Origin: Mesorhizobium_B sp035998495
Lineage (GTDB): Bacteria; Pseudomonadota; Alphaproteobacteria; Rhizobiales; Rhizobiaceae
Direction: 5' to 3'
DNA: 64,000 bases
Assembly: GCA_035998495.1 (NCBI GenBank)
Contig: DASYHP010000072.1
Span: 1 to 64,000 of the forward strand
Made by a program: the position numbers and the translations under genes. The notes beneath the pieces were generated by a model that worked only from the letters and a program-made list of their open reading frames with translations, made no database searches and was not told the DNA's origin. Positions 1 through 8,108 of the stretch are shown in pieces. How positions within the stretch are numbered: the first letter of the stretch is position 1; the number at the start of each line of letters is the position of its first letter.

Positions 1-667
1 CCCCGGCGGCCGTGCCCCAGGCGAGAAGCAGGCAGTAGGCGACCACCGTCACCAGGAGGCCGCGGAAGCTCCAGGACACGTAGCGGTATTTCGCGCGGTT
101 GATGGCGGAAAGGTTGTCCACATTGCCGAGATATTCCTGGAACACCCATTCGGGGTCGCCATGCTCGCGCGCGGCCAGGAGCAAGGCGCGGTTCTGCGGC
201 CAGCCGCCCCAGTAGAGCGAGGTGCCCGTGGCGCGGTGGCGCGGCAGCACCACGAGAATGGCGAAGATCAGCGTGAACAGCACGCCCAAGGCCAGCACGC
301 CCGACAGGAGCCCCGACATGAAATCGCCCGTGAGATAACGCTCGATGCGGAACACGTCGCGGCCTTCCGCCGAGGTGACGAGAAAGGCCACCATGAAGGT
401 GAAGATATACGCCGCCTTCTGGTCGGCGATGCGGATCTGGTCGTAGAAGATGTCGTTGATGCGCTTGAGATGATCGAGGAAGACCTTCTCGTCGCCCTCG
501 CCTTCGGGCGCAAGTTCGCCCCCTTCCGGCGATCCGAAGTTGACGTCCGCATCCGATGGCGCCTGTTCCGCCGGCGACGCGCCGGAATGCGCGCCGAGCG
601 ATGAGACATTGGCAGCGTCGGCGCCGAAATGCTGGGCCGGGTTGCTTTGGGGCGATGGGGCGGTCAC
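1..667 (-). CDS. Pycsar effector-like (PycTM/DUF5706) membrane protein, C-terminus cut by window edge
   Basis: I read about 222 residues on the minus strand before the window ends. A GTG start at 667 is chosen because AGGAG lies 9 bases upstream. The first ~55 residues are a low-complexity, acidic linker. Then comes a helix with DHLKRINDIFYDQIRIADQK, typical of the Pycsar effector TM domain (DUF5706), followed by membrane segments around residues 78-90, 105-125 and, near the window edge, 205-222. In known Pycsar systems such proteins are membrane effectors triggered by a cyclic nucleotide; that role here is inference. It diverges from the FecR/cyclase operon, 135 bases away. The missing C-terminus prevents a full family check. 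Confidence 0.8.
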   Translation of the reverse strand, partial: MTAPSPQSNPAQHFGADAANVSSLGAHSGASPAEQAPSDADVNFGSPEGGELAPEGEGDEKVFLDHLKRINDIFYDQIRIADQKAAYIFTFMVAFLVTSAEGRDVFRIERYLTGDFMSGLLSGVLALGVLFTLIFAILVVLPRHRATGTSLYWGGWPQNRALLLAAREHGDPEWVFQEYLGNVDNLSAINRAKYRYVSWSFRGLLVTVVAYCLLLAWGTAAG

Positions 668-737
668 GCGCGCCTTCTCCTGAGCGTGCTTTGCGGAAGT
701 CGTCGCCGTGGAAGGCGGCGGTTCGATCCCGCTCGTC

Positions 738-767
738 TTGACAGTGCGGAACCTCCTCACGCATATC
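738..767 (+). promoter_or_regulatory. Candidate sigma70-type promoter for the FecR/cyclase operon
   Basis: A perfect TTGACA at 738-743 is followed after 17-18 bases by GCATAT/CATATC. It lies in the divergent gap between the PycTM-like gene and the FecR-barrel gene, about 36 bases before the proposed ATG at 803. The -10 match is only moderate. Confidence 0.45.
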
Positions 768-802
768 CAGATCACGAGGGGTTGAACAACAAGAAAAAGA
801 AC

Positions 803-3800
803 ATGCGTCGCCGGTCCATTCCTGGGGCGGGGCTCGCCGCGTTCGCGGCGGCCCTTTTGTCGTCCGCTGCGCCCATATTCGCGGAGCCCATACCGCGCCA
901 GGGCGCGGCGGCGGGGGCGGTGATCGCGCGCAAGATCGGCGAGGAGGCGCGCTTCATCGAGATCGGCCGCTTCCAGACGGTGGACCTCCAGCAGGATCTC
1001 CTGCCCGGCGACGTGCTGCGCACCAACGTGGCCGGCGCGCTCGCCATCCTTTTCTCCGACCGCACCCAGATCCGGCTCGGGCGCAACTCGACGCTTCTGG
1101 TGCGCGCCATCGGCGGGGGCAGCGCGGACACCGAGCTCGAGCTGCAGGAGGGCGAGCTTTGGGCGCGCGCCGAGCGCGGCGGCGAGGGCGTGACGGTGGA
1201 CACGCCGGCGGCCGCCGCGGCCGTGCGCGGCACGGACTGGTCGCTCAAGGTCGAGGGCGAACGCACCTCGCTCGTGGTGCTCGAAGGCGCGGTCGAGCTG
1301 TTCAACCCACAGGGCTCCGTCACCGTGGCCGAAGGCGAGGCGGCGGTGGCCACCATCGGCAGCGCGCCGTCCAAGCTTGTCATCGTCGATCCCGACGACC
1401 GCGAGCAGATGCTGTTTCACCTGCCGCTGCGCAACGCCTTCAATTTCCTGCCGGCCTCGCCATTGCCCAGCCGGAACATCCGCGGCGAGCGGCTGCGCAT
1501 CGAGGCCCTGCCGGAAGCGAGCCGCTCGGCCGAGGACCGCGTGACGCTGGCTGAAACCGCGCTCTCCTTCGCCGGCCGCGAGGCCGCTCGGAACGCCATA
1601 GCCAGCGCCCGCGAGCTGCCGCTTTCACCGGCGCAGGAGGCCCGGCTGGAACTGGTGCAGGCGCTGATCGCCGGGGCCGAGGGCCGGCATGCCGAAGCCG
1701 CGGAAATGTTCGCCCGCGCGATGCCAAGGCTCGATCCACAGCGCCGGGCGGTCGCGCGTTACGCGGGCTACTTTTCGCGCGGGCTCGCCGACCCGAGCTT
1801 GGCGGAAAATCCGCCTGCCACGCCGGACGGCGGCGCTTACGCGGCGATCGCCGCCGCCTGGACGGCCGGCTTCCTCCAGGACATTCCGGCGGCCATCGCC
1901 GTCGTGCGCGAGGCAGAGGCGCGCTACCCCGACGAGTCGACCCTGCCGGCGGTGCGCGCACAGTTGGCGCTTCTGATCGACGACCGCGAGCAGGCCCGCG
2001 AGGCCTATGGACGCGCGCTCGCGCTCGACCCGGACGACGCGACGGCGCTCGAGGCGCGCTCGCTCTACCGCGCCGGCATCGAAAGCGACCTCGACGGCGC
2101 GCTCAGCGACATCTCGCGCGCCGCCGAGATCGCGCCCGGCTCGACGACGATCTGGAACCAGCTCGGCCTCGTGCAGAGCGCCCGCGGCGCTGACCGCGAG
2201 GCGGAAGAAGCGCTCAAGCGCGCGATCGAACTCGACCCGCAGGATCCGACCAGCCGCGCCAATCTCGCCATCCTCTATCTGGATCAGGACCGGCTCGCCG
2301 AGGCGGCAGCGCAGATCGAGCTGGCCATGGCCGTCGATCCCGAGTTCGACGTGATGCTCGTCGCGCGCGGGCGCCACCGGCTGCAGACGGGCGAGCTGGA
2401 CGCGGGCGTGCAGGACCTTCTGGCCGGCACCACGGCCAACCCCGCCTATGCGCAAGCGCTGCTCCTGCTCGCCGCCGGCCACTACGAGAGCGGCAACCGC
2501 GATGCGGCCGAACAGGCGCTCGAAAACGCCGACCGGCTCGACCCCAACGACCCCGTCACCTCAAGCTTCGCCACGGCCGTCGCCATCGACGACTACGACG
2601 CCGACCGGGCGATCGCGAGCGCCCAGGAAGCCTTACGCCGGTCCCGCGCGCGCGGCGGCGACTATCAGCCGCTTTCGGCCAACCGCGCGGCAGGCTCGAC
2701 GCTGAACGAGGCCTATCGCCTGCAAGGGCTCGACGCCTGGGGCCGCTACTACGGCGCGGCCGTGTTCGACCCCTTCACGGCCACGGGCTTCATCGACCAG
2801 TTCGTCTCGGGCAGCCCGGACCCATTCGTGAACGATCTCGACTTCGGCGGCGTTCCGACAGAGCCGACCTTCAACAACGCGGGTTTCTCCTCCTTCTTCC
2901 AGGGCCTGCTGCTCGACCCGGCCATCCTGGCGGGGCGCTCGCGCGGCGCCAACCTCCTGCGGCGGCCCTTCATCGAGGGCGCGATCGGCGCGGGCTTCGT
3001 GGCGAGCGAGGGCGGCGACGCGGGCTGGACGGCGAATGCCGAGGTTCAGGGCTTTGCCGCCACTCCCTTCCCCGTGAGCTTCTACGGCACGTTCACCGGC
3101 CGCGAGGCGGAGGAATCCCGGGAAGGGTTCTACCCCGGCGGTCCCAGCGACCTGGACATCGCGTTCACGTTGGGCGACGAGGATTTTTCGGGCACCGGCT
3201 ACATCGCCGCCAAGCCCACGCCCGTCGATCGCGTGGTGGCCTATGTGGACGCCAGGCAGGACGTGGACGACATCCTGGACGGCGCGTTCACGGTTAAGCC
3301 GGGAGCGTTCTTCGGCGCGCCCGAGGTGCCGGGCATCGGCGTCCTTCCCATCCTCCTCAACGGGTTGGAATACGATCGGGAGGTGGAGGATCGGTCGCTG
3401 ACCTCCGGCCTCGCCTGGAGCCACACCTTCGGATACCGCAACGTGGCGAGCGCGGGCGTGTTCGTGTCGGGCTTCGAACGGTCGAGCGTCGAAAGCGGTA
3501 TGCTTGACCTCGATGCGGTCATCCTCACGCCGGGCGATCCCGTGCTCGTCCCTCTTGGCGGCACGCAGGACATCGAGGCCGAGTTCAACCAGAACGCGAC
3601 CATCGCCGCCCTGTCGCACTCGATCGGGGTCGGCGACGCCACGTTCCGCTACGGCGTGGAAGGCGGGCGCGTGAGGCAGGAGGAGCGGGAAACCTCCGTC
3701 ACGTCGCTGATCGATCCGACGACCGGGTTGGAGATCGCCCTGCCGGCCGAAGAGTCTGACACTGACGTCGAGCTGACGGCCGCCCGGCCTTATCTGGATG

Positions 3801-4639
3801 TCATCTACGAGCTCTCCCCGACGCTGACCGCAGAAGTCGGGCTGTTCGGCGCTTTCCTCCGCTCGGAGGAGATCACGGTGAACGGCGTGGAGGCGGGCGA
3901 GCTTTCGATCGAGCGCCTCGAACCCCGGCTCGGCCTCGCCTGGGAGCCCATGCCGGGCCAATGGCTGCGCGTGGGCTATCTGCGCGAGTCCGGCGCGTTC
4001 TCCGCCGCGTCGCTGGCGCCCGTGGGCGTGGTGGGCCTGCAGTCCAACCAGTTGCCGCTGGCCGTCACCGGCTTCTCCGACACGCTCGCCGCGCGCTGGG
4101 ACGCCGAGTGGACGAACCGCTTCTTCACCTCGGTCGATTTCCAGCACCAGGAATTCGAGGATCTCAACATCCCCGTGCCCGGCGGCATCGCCACGGACGA
4201 TCTTGAGGAGGGCCGGCTCGACCGGCTCGCGGGCACCGCGAACTACCACCTGGGCGGCGGGCTCGGCCTGTTCGGCACGCTGGTCTACACGGATTCCGAA
4301 GGCGTGGCGGCCACCGACGCCGCCGGCGACTGCGTGTGCGTGGACGCCCTGCCCTTCGTGCCGGAATGGTCGGGGCGGCTGGGCGTGACCTATGTGAACC
4401 CCGCCAACCTCAAGCTGACGCTCGCCGCGACCTATGTCGGCGAGCGGCTGGGCGGGTTGAGCGGCGACGTCCTCGACGACTACTGGACGGCCGACGCCTT
4501 TTTGACCTGGGAGCCCTTCGACAAGCGCTTCGCCCTGGAACTGGCGGGCTACAACCTCACCGGCGAGGATTTCGACGTCGCCACCTCCACGCCCGGCTGG
4601 AGCCGCACCTTCACCGGCTCGCTGAAGGTGAGGTTCTGA
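803..4639 (+). CDS. FecR domain / TPR / outer-membrane beta-barrel fusion protein
   Basis: A 1278-residue protein with a signal peptide (basic MRRR, hydrophobic core, cleavage near PIFA-EP). Order: FecR domain at about 55-150 (GDVLRT, RLGRNSTL, AAAVRGTDW), a linker, TPR-type helical repeats at about 300-590 (for example WNQLGLVQSARG, ALKRAIELDPQDPTSRANLAILY), and a C-terminal beta-barrel of about 590 residues ending in phenylalanine (LKVRF), as outer-membrane proteins do. The frame is open upstream to 629, but that part is antisense to the PycTM-like gene and lacks a signal peptide at its start; TTG at 782 is an alternative. It is 10 bases from the CHASE2 cyclase gene, so co-transcription is likely. 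A role in sensing at the envelope and passing a signal to the cyclase is inference. Confidence 0.85.
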   Translation: MRRRSIPGAGLAAFAAALLSSAAPIFAEPIPRQGAAAGAVIARKIGEEARFIEIGRFQTVDLQQDLLPGDVLRTNVAGALAILFSDRTQIRLGRNSTLLVRAIGGGSADTELELQEGELWARAERGGEGVTVDTPAAAAAVRGTDWSLKVEGERTSLVVLEGAVELFNPQGSVTVAEGEAAVATIGSAPSKLVIVDPDDREQMLFHLPLRNAFNFLPASPLPSRNIRGERLRIEALPEASRSAEDRVTLAETALSFAGREAARNAIASARELPLSPAQEARLELVQALIAGAEGRHAEAAEMFARAMPRLDPQRRAVARYAGYFSRGLADPSLAENPPATPDGGAYAAIAAAWTAGFLQDIPAAIAVVREAEARYPDESTLPAVRAQLALLIDDREQAREAYGRALALDPDDATALEARSLYRAGIESDLDGALSDISRAAEIAPGSTTIWNQLGLVQSARGADREAEEALKRAIELDPQDPTSRANLAILYLDQDRLAEAAAQIELAMAVDPEFDVMLVARGRHRLQTGELDAGVQDLLAGTTANPAYAQALLLLAAGHYESGNRDAAEQALENADRLDPNDPVTSSFATAVAIDDYDADRAIASAQEALRRSRARGGDYQPLSANRAAGSTLNEAYRLQGLDAWGRYYGAAVFDPFTATGFIDQFVSGSPDPFVNDLDFGGVPTEPTFNNAGFSSFFQGLLLDPAILAGRSRGANLLRRPFIEGAIGAGFVASEGGDAGWTANAEVQGFAATPFPVSFYGTFTGREAEESREGFYPGGPSDLDIAFTLGDEDFSGTGYIAAKPTPVDRVVAYVDARQDVDDILDGAFTVKPGAFFGAPEVPGIGVLPILLNGLEYDREVEDRSLTSGLAWSHTFGYRNVASAGVFVSGFERSSVESGMLDLDAVILTPGDPVLVPLGGTQDIEAEFNQNATIAALSHSIGVGDATFRYGVEGGRVRQEERETSVTSLIDPTTGLEIALPAEESDTDVELTAARPYLDVIYELSPTLTAEVGLFGAFLRSEEITVNGVEAGELSIERLEPRLGLAWEPMPGQWLRVGYLRESGAFSAASLAPVGVVGLQSNQLPLAVTGFSDTLAARWDAEWTNRFFTSVDFQHQEFEDLNIPVPGGIATDDLEEGRLDRLAGTANYHLGGGLGLFGTLVYTDSEGVAATDAAGDCVCVDALPFVPEWSGRLGVTYVNPANLKLTLAATYVGERLGGLSGDVLDDYWTADAFLTWEPFDKRFALELAGYNLTGEDFDVATSTPGWSRTFTGSLKVRF

Positions 4640-4649
4640 GGGCTCTCCC

Positions 4650-6692
4650 ATGGCCCTGATCCTCGAACCCCGCCCGCCGCGGTGGTGGCAAAGATGGCCA
4701 GGCACAGCAAGGCTCAAGCGCGCCGACGAGCGCGCGCGGCGCAGGCGCGGGCTCCTGCTCCTCGTGCTCGCCGCAAGCGCCGCCGTGTCGCTCCTGTCGT
4801 TCGCGCCCGCCTTCCGGCTCGCCGAGGCGCGGCTGTTCGATTACGCCTCCACCATGTCGGCGCCCCCGCTGCCGGAAGACGGGCCGGTCGTGGTGGCGAT
4901 CGACGAGCCGTCCTTCGCCGAACTGGGCCTGCAATGGCCCTGGCCGCGCGACCTCCACGCTCAGCTCGTTGAGCGCGTCCGCGCCGCCGGCGCGAAAGCC
5001 ATCGGCCTCGACATCATCTTCGCCGAACCCTCGGCGCTTCCCGGCGCGGACGCGGCGCTCGCGGCGAGCGTCGGGCCGGACACGGTGCTCGCGGGCGACC
5101 TGACCTTCATCCGCACGCCCCAGGCCGACCAGACGATCCGCACCGATCCGCTCCCCGAGCTGACCGCGAACGGCGCGCGAAACGGCCTCGCCTCGGTCAC
5201 GCTCGACGGCGACGGCACGCTCCGGCAGGTGCCGCGCTTTCCCGATGGCTTCGCCGCCGAGCTCCTGCGTGCGGCGGACGAGCCCGTACCGGAACTTCCG
5301 CCCGGCGCGCTGATCCAAACCTTCGGTCCGCATCGGACCTATCCGACCGTCTCCTACTACCAGGCGCTCGACCCCGAGAACTTCCTGCCGCCCGGCATTT
5401 TCCGCGACCGCGTGGTGCTGGTGGGGGTGTCCACGCAGTCCGCGCCCTCGGCCGAAAGCGGCGCGGACGCCTTTCCCACCTCGCAGACCCCGCGCAGCGG
5501 AAGGCTCATGGCGGGCGTGGAACTCCAAGCCACGATCTATGACAATCTGCGCACCGGCGCGTGGATTCTGCCCCTGCCCGTCTGGGGCAGCATCGCGATC
5601 GCGCTCCTCGCCGCCCTGCTCGCCGGAGCGGCGGTGTGGCGTGGCACGGGCTGGAAGACCCTGGCCTGGGGGGTCAGCGCGGTGCTCTTCGTCGTGCTCG
5701 GCAGCTTCCTTCTGCTGCGCTTCGGCCGCGTCTGGGCGCCGCCTTTGGCGCCCGCGCTCGCCTTCCTGCTCGTCGCCGGCGGCCAGGGCGGGCGCGACTA
5801 CGCGTCCGAGCGCAAGTTGAGACGCGGCATCACGCGCGCCTTCTCGCAATATCTCTCGCCGGTGCTCGTGCAGCGGCTGGCCGACGACCCGACACTCCTC
5901 AAGCTTGGCGGCGAGACGCGGACGCTTTCCATCCTGTTTTCCGACGTGCGCGGCTTCACCACGATCGCCGAGCGCATGAAGGGCGACCCGCAGGGGCTGA
6001 CGCGCCTGATGAACCGGCTCTTGAACCCCCTCTCCCAGGTCGTGCTCGACGGCGGCGGCACCATCGACAAGTATATCGGCGACGCGGTGATGGCGTTCTG
6101 GAACGCGCCGCTCGACGACGCCAACCACGCGCTGCACGCCGTCGAGACCGCGCTCGCCATGAACGGGGCAATGGAGCGGCTGAATGCGGAGCTCGCCGCC
6201 GAAGGCGCGGAAACGGGCGTGGAGCCGCTGACCTTGCGCATCGGGGTCGGCGTCAACACCGGCGATTGCGTGGTCGGGAATATGGGTTCCGACATGCGCT
6301 TCGACTATTCGGCTCTGGGCGACGCCGTGAACCTCGCCGCGCGCCTGGAAGGCGAGACCAAGCGCTTCGACGTGCCCGTGCTCATCGGCGAGAACACGGC
6401 GAAGCGCCTGGAGGGCCGGCTTCCGCTCCTTGCGCTCGACCGCATCCTGGTGAAGGGCAAGACGGAGCCGGTCGCGGTTTACACCATCCTGCCGGAGGCC
6501 GAGGCCGAGGCCGTGGCGCTGCACCGCGCCGTGGCGGGCGATTTCTTCGCGGGCTCCTTGCGCGCGGACGACACGCGCCTGAGCCTTTTGGAGGCGCGCC
6601 TGCCCGCGCTGCGCCTTTATTATACGGGCCTGCGCGAGCGGCTGGCCCCAAGCGAGGGCCCAGCGGAACCGCGGGCCGTGGTGGTGGGTTGA
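4650..6692 (+). CDS. CHASE2-domain class III adenylate cyclase
   Basis: A 680-residue membrane sensor-cyclase. An N-terminal membrane segment (about 34-50) precedes a periplasmic CHASE2 domain (DYASTMSAPPLPEDGPVVVAID, with VVAIDEPSF and WPWPRDLHAQL), then three membrane segments at about 310-385 and a cytoplasmic class III cyclase domain. The metal aspartates are D432 (FSDVRGF) and D478 (YIGDAVMAFW). K474 (DKYIGD) and D552 (FDYSALGD) are the usual adenine-selecting pair, so the predicted product is cAMP rather than cGMP, cCMP or cUMP. It follows the FecR-barrel gene by 10 bases. Pairing of FecR proteins with CHASE2 cyclases is common in proteobacteria. Confidence 0.9.
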   Translation: MALILEPRPPRWWQRWPGTARLKRADERARRRRGLLLLVLAASAAVSLLSFAPAFRLAEARLFDYASTMSAPPLPEDGPVVVAIDEPSFAELGLQWPWPRDLHAQLVERVRAAGAKAIGLDIIFAEPSALPGADAALAASVGPDTVLAGDLTFIRTPQADQTIRTDPLPELTANGARNGLASVTLDGDGTLRQVPRFPDGFAAELLRAADEPVPELPPGALIQTFGPHRTYPTVSYYQALDPENFLPPGIFRDRVVLVGVSTQSAPSAESGADAFPTSQTPRSGRLMAGVELQATIYDNLRTGAWILPLPVWGSIAIALLAALLAGAAVWRGTGWKTLAWGVSAVLFVVLGSFLLLRFGRVWAPPLAPALAFLLVAGGQGGRDYASERKLRRGITRAFSQYLSPVLVQRLADDPTLLKLGGETRTLSILFSDVRGFTTIAERMKGDPQGLTRLMNRLLNPLSQVVLDGGGTIDKYIGDAVMAFWNAPLDDANHALHAVETALAMNGAMERLNAELAAEGAETGVEPLTLRIGVGVNTGDCVVGNMGSDMRFDYSALGDAVNLAARLEGETKRFDVPVLIGENTAKRLEGRLPLLALDRILVKGKTEPVAVYTILPEAEAEAVALHRAVAGDFFAGSLRADDTRLSLLEARLPALRLYYTGLRERLAPSEGPAEPRAVVVG

Positions 6693-6713
6693 GCGGGGCA
6701 AGGAGGCTAGACG

Positions 6714-6827
6714 ATGCCGACCAAGCCCGTCCCCACCCAGCCCGTGCCGGAGCCAGACCCGCTGCCGCAGCCTTTGCCGCCCGATCCGGACCCGGCCGAC
6801 CCTGTGCCGCCGACCCGGCCGCGCTGA
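6714..6827 (+). CDS. Small proline-rich protein (37 aa)
   Basis: A very strong Shine-Dalgarno (AAGGAGG) lies 6 bases before ATG in the same direction as, and 21 bases after, the CHASE2 cyclase gene. The 37 residues are almost half proline, in PxP repeats with acidic residues (PEPDPLPQPLPPDPDP), ending PTRPR and TGA. There is no signal peptide or membrane segment; it would be an extended, polyproline-II-like peptide. It resembles no family I can name. The ribosome-binding site is the main argument that it is real. Function unknown; it may be co-transcribed with the cyclase operon. Confidence 0.55.
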   Translation: MPTKPVPTQPVPEPDPLPQPLPPDPDPADPVPPTRPR

Positions 6828-6833
6828 TCGCGC

Positions 6834-7196
6834 TTATTGCGCCCGGTTCTTGGCCAGCCAGGCTTCGAGCTGGGCGATCTCGCGCTCCTGGGCGGCGACG
6901 ATCTCCTCCGAAAGCTTGGTGAGCTCCGGGTCGTTGTCGCCGCTGGCGAGATAGCTCTTCGCCATCTCGATCGCCGCCTGGTGGTGCGGGATCATCATGG
7001 CCGCGAAATCGACGGCCGCGTCGCCGGTCATCGCCATGTTCCGCATGGTCGCATCCATGTCCTGCATGGCCTTCATATACTCGCCTGACGCGCCGCTCAT
7101 GGCGGCCTGGCCGCCATGGCCGGAATGATCCTCCTGGGCGGAGACGGTCAGCGGGAGGGCGAGCAGGACCGCCGCGGCGAAAACAAGCTTCTTCAT
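6834..7196 (-). CDS. DUF305 family exported protein, probably metal-linked
   Basis: A 120-residue protein with a clear signal peptide (MKKLVFAAAVLLALPLTVSAQ). The mature part has HSGHGG near the N-terminus, MDATM, and the DUF305 hallmark MMIPHHQAAIEMAKSYL with paired histidines. Family members are periplasmic, ferritin-like helical bundles, often found with copper resistance genes; metal binding here is inferred from the His/Met content. ATG at 7196 is chosen because AAAGGAG precedes it and the signal peptide begins there; the frame is open 20 codons further. No copper genes are adjacent, so its context is uninformative. Confidence 0.85.
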   Translation of the reverse strand: MKKLVFAAAVLLALPLTVSAQEDHSGHGGQAAMSGASGEYMKAMQDMDATMRNMAMTGDAAVDFAAMMIPHHQAAIEMAKSYLASGDNDPELTKLSEEIVAAQEREIAQLEAWLAKNRAQ

Positions 7197-7327
7197 GAAA
7201 CGACTCCTTTGCTTTGACGACCGCCTATGTGGGGCTTCCCATCGTGGGAAGGTCAAGCGCGATGTCTCTCGAATCGCGCGGCCTCCCTTAACGGCATCGT
7301 GACCGCTCCCGCCTAAAGCTCGGGGCC

Positions 7328-8107
7328 ATGACGGACATCGCGAAACCCAAGACGATCTGCGTGGTGACGGCCGGCGGCCCCTATCCCTGGATCATCACGA
7401 ACGCGCTGGGCGACCGCTTCGGGCCGATCGAGGTGATCGTCGAAGACCCGGAGCCGCGCGGCGCCTTCCTGCGGCGGCGGGCGAAAAAGCAGGGCTGGCT
7501 GTCGGTCGCCGGCCAGTTCGCCACCATGACGCTGGTCAAGGCGCAGAAAACGCGGCTCGCCCAGCGCCTCCGGGCCATCGAGGAAGCGCATGGGCTGCGG
7601 CCCGAGCCCGACCCGATCCACCGCGTCACGCGCGTGCCCTCCGCCAACGGGCCGCAATTCATCGAGGCGATGAAGCGCATCAAGCCGGACGTGGTGCTGC
7701 TCGTGGGTTGCCGCATCCTCAAGGCGGAAACGCTGAGGGCGATCCCCTGCCCCGTGCTCAACTACCATGCCGGCATCACGCCGGCCTATCGCGGCGTGAA
7801 CGGCGGCTACTGGGCGCTGGCCAGCGGCGACGCGGAGAATTTCGGCACGACCGTGCATCTCGTGGATGACGGCGTGGACACCGGGGGCATCATCGCCCAG
7901 GCGCGCGGCAGGCCCGAGCCGGGCGACTCGATCGCCACCTACGCGCACCGCTTCGCCGCCATGTCGCGCGAGCTTTGCGCCGACGCGGTCGCCGCCGCCC
8001 TGGAGGGCCGGCTCCGGCCCAAGCCGGCCTCCGGCCCCTCGCGACAATGGTTCCACCCGCCGGTCTGGCGCTATCTCTGGAACGGGGTGGCCAAGGGAAT
8101 CTGGTAA
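7328..8107 (+). CDS. Formyltransferase-fold enzyme (methionyl-tRNA formyltransferase-like)
   Basis: A 259-residue protein with the formyltransferase core. PDVVLLVGCRILK is followed by LNYHAGITPAYRGVNGGYWAL (the catalytic Asn/His stretch and PxYRG loop) and GTTVHLVDDGVDTGGII with the conserved aspartate. It lacks the C-terminal tRNA-binding domain of Fmt, and is close to enzymes that formylate sugar amines or other small molecules with N10-formyl-tetrahydrofolate. The substrate is not predictable. It is convergent with rhaK, one base apart, and has only a weak ribosome-binding site (GGGG). Confidence 0.8.
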   Translation: MTDIAKPKTICVVTAGGPYPWIITNALGDRFGPIEVIVEDPEPRGAFLRRRAKKQGWLSVAGQFATMTLVKAQKTRLAQRLRAIEEAHGLRPEPDPIHRVTRVPSANGPQFIEAMKRIKPDVVLLVGCRILKAETLRAIPCPVLNYHAGITPAYRGVNGGYWALASGDAENFGTTVHLVDDGVDTGGIIAQARGRPEPGDSIATYAHRFAAMSRELCADAVAAALEGRLRPKPASGPSRQWFHPPVWRYLWNGVAKGIW

Positions 8108-8108
8108 A

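Noticed and set aside
1..667. Complete Pycsar defence operon with its own pyrimidine cyclase
   Set aside because: The only cyclase nearby is a CHASE2 protein with adenine-selecting residues, and it is divergent; a defence role is not supported by the sequence seen.
629..802. Extended N-terminus of the FecR-barrel protein from 629
   Set aside because: It is antisense to the start of the PycTM-like gene, and the signal peptide begins at 803.
2633..4717. Long minus-strand open frame opposite the barrel gene
   Set aside because: It is a GC-rich shadow with arginine- and glycine-rich sequence, no family features, and no ribosome-binding site.
4611..6701. Long minus-strand open frame opposite the CHASE2 cyclase
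   Set aside because: The composition is like random antisense of a high-GC gene, and the plus strand holds a clear cyclase.
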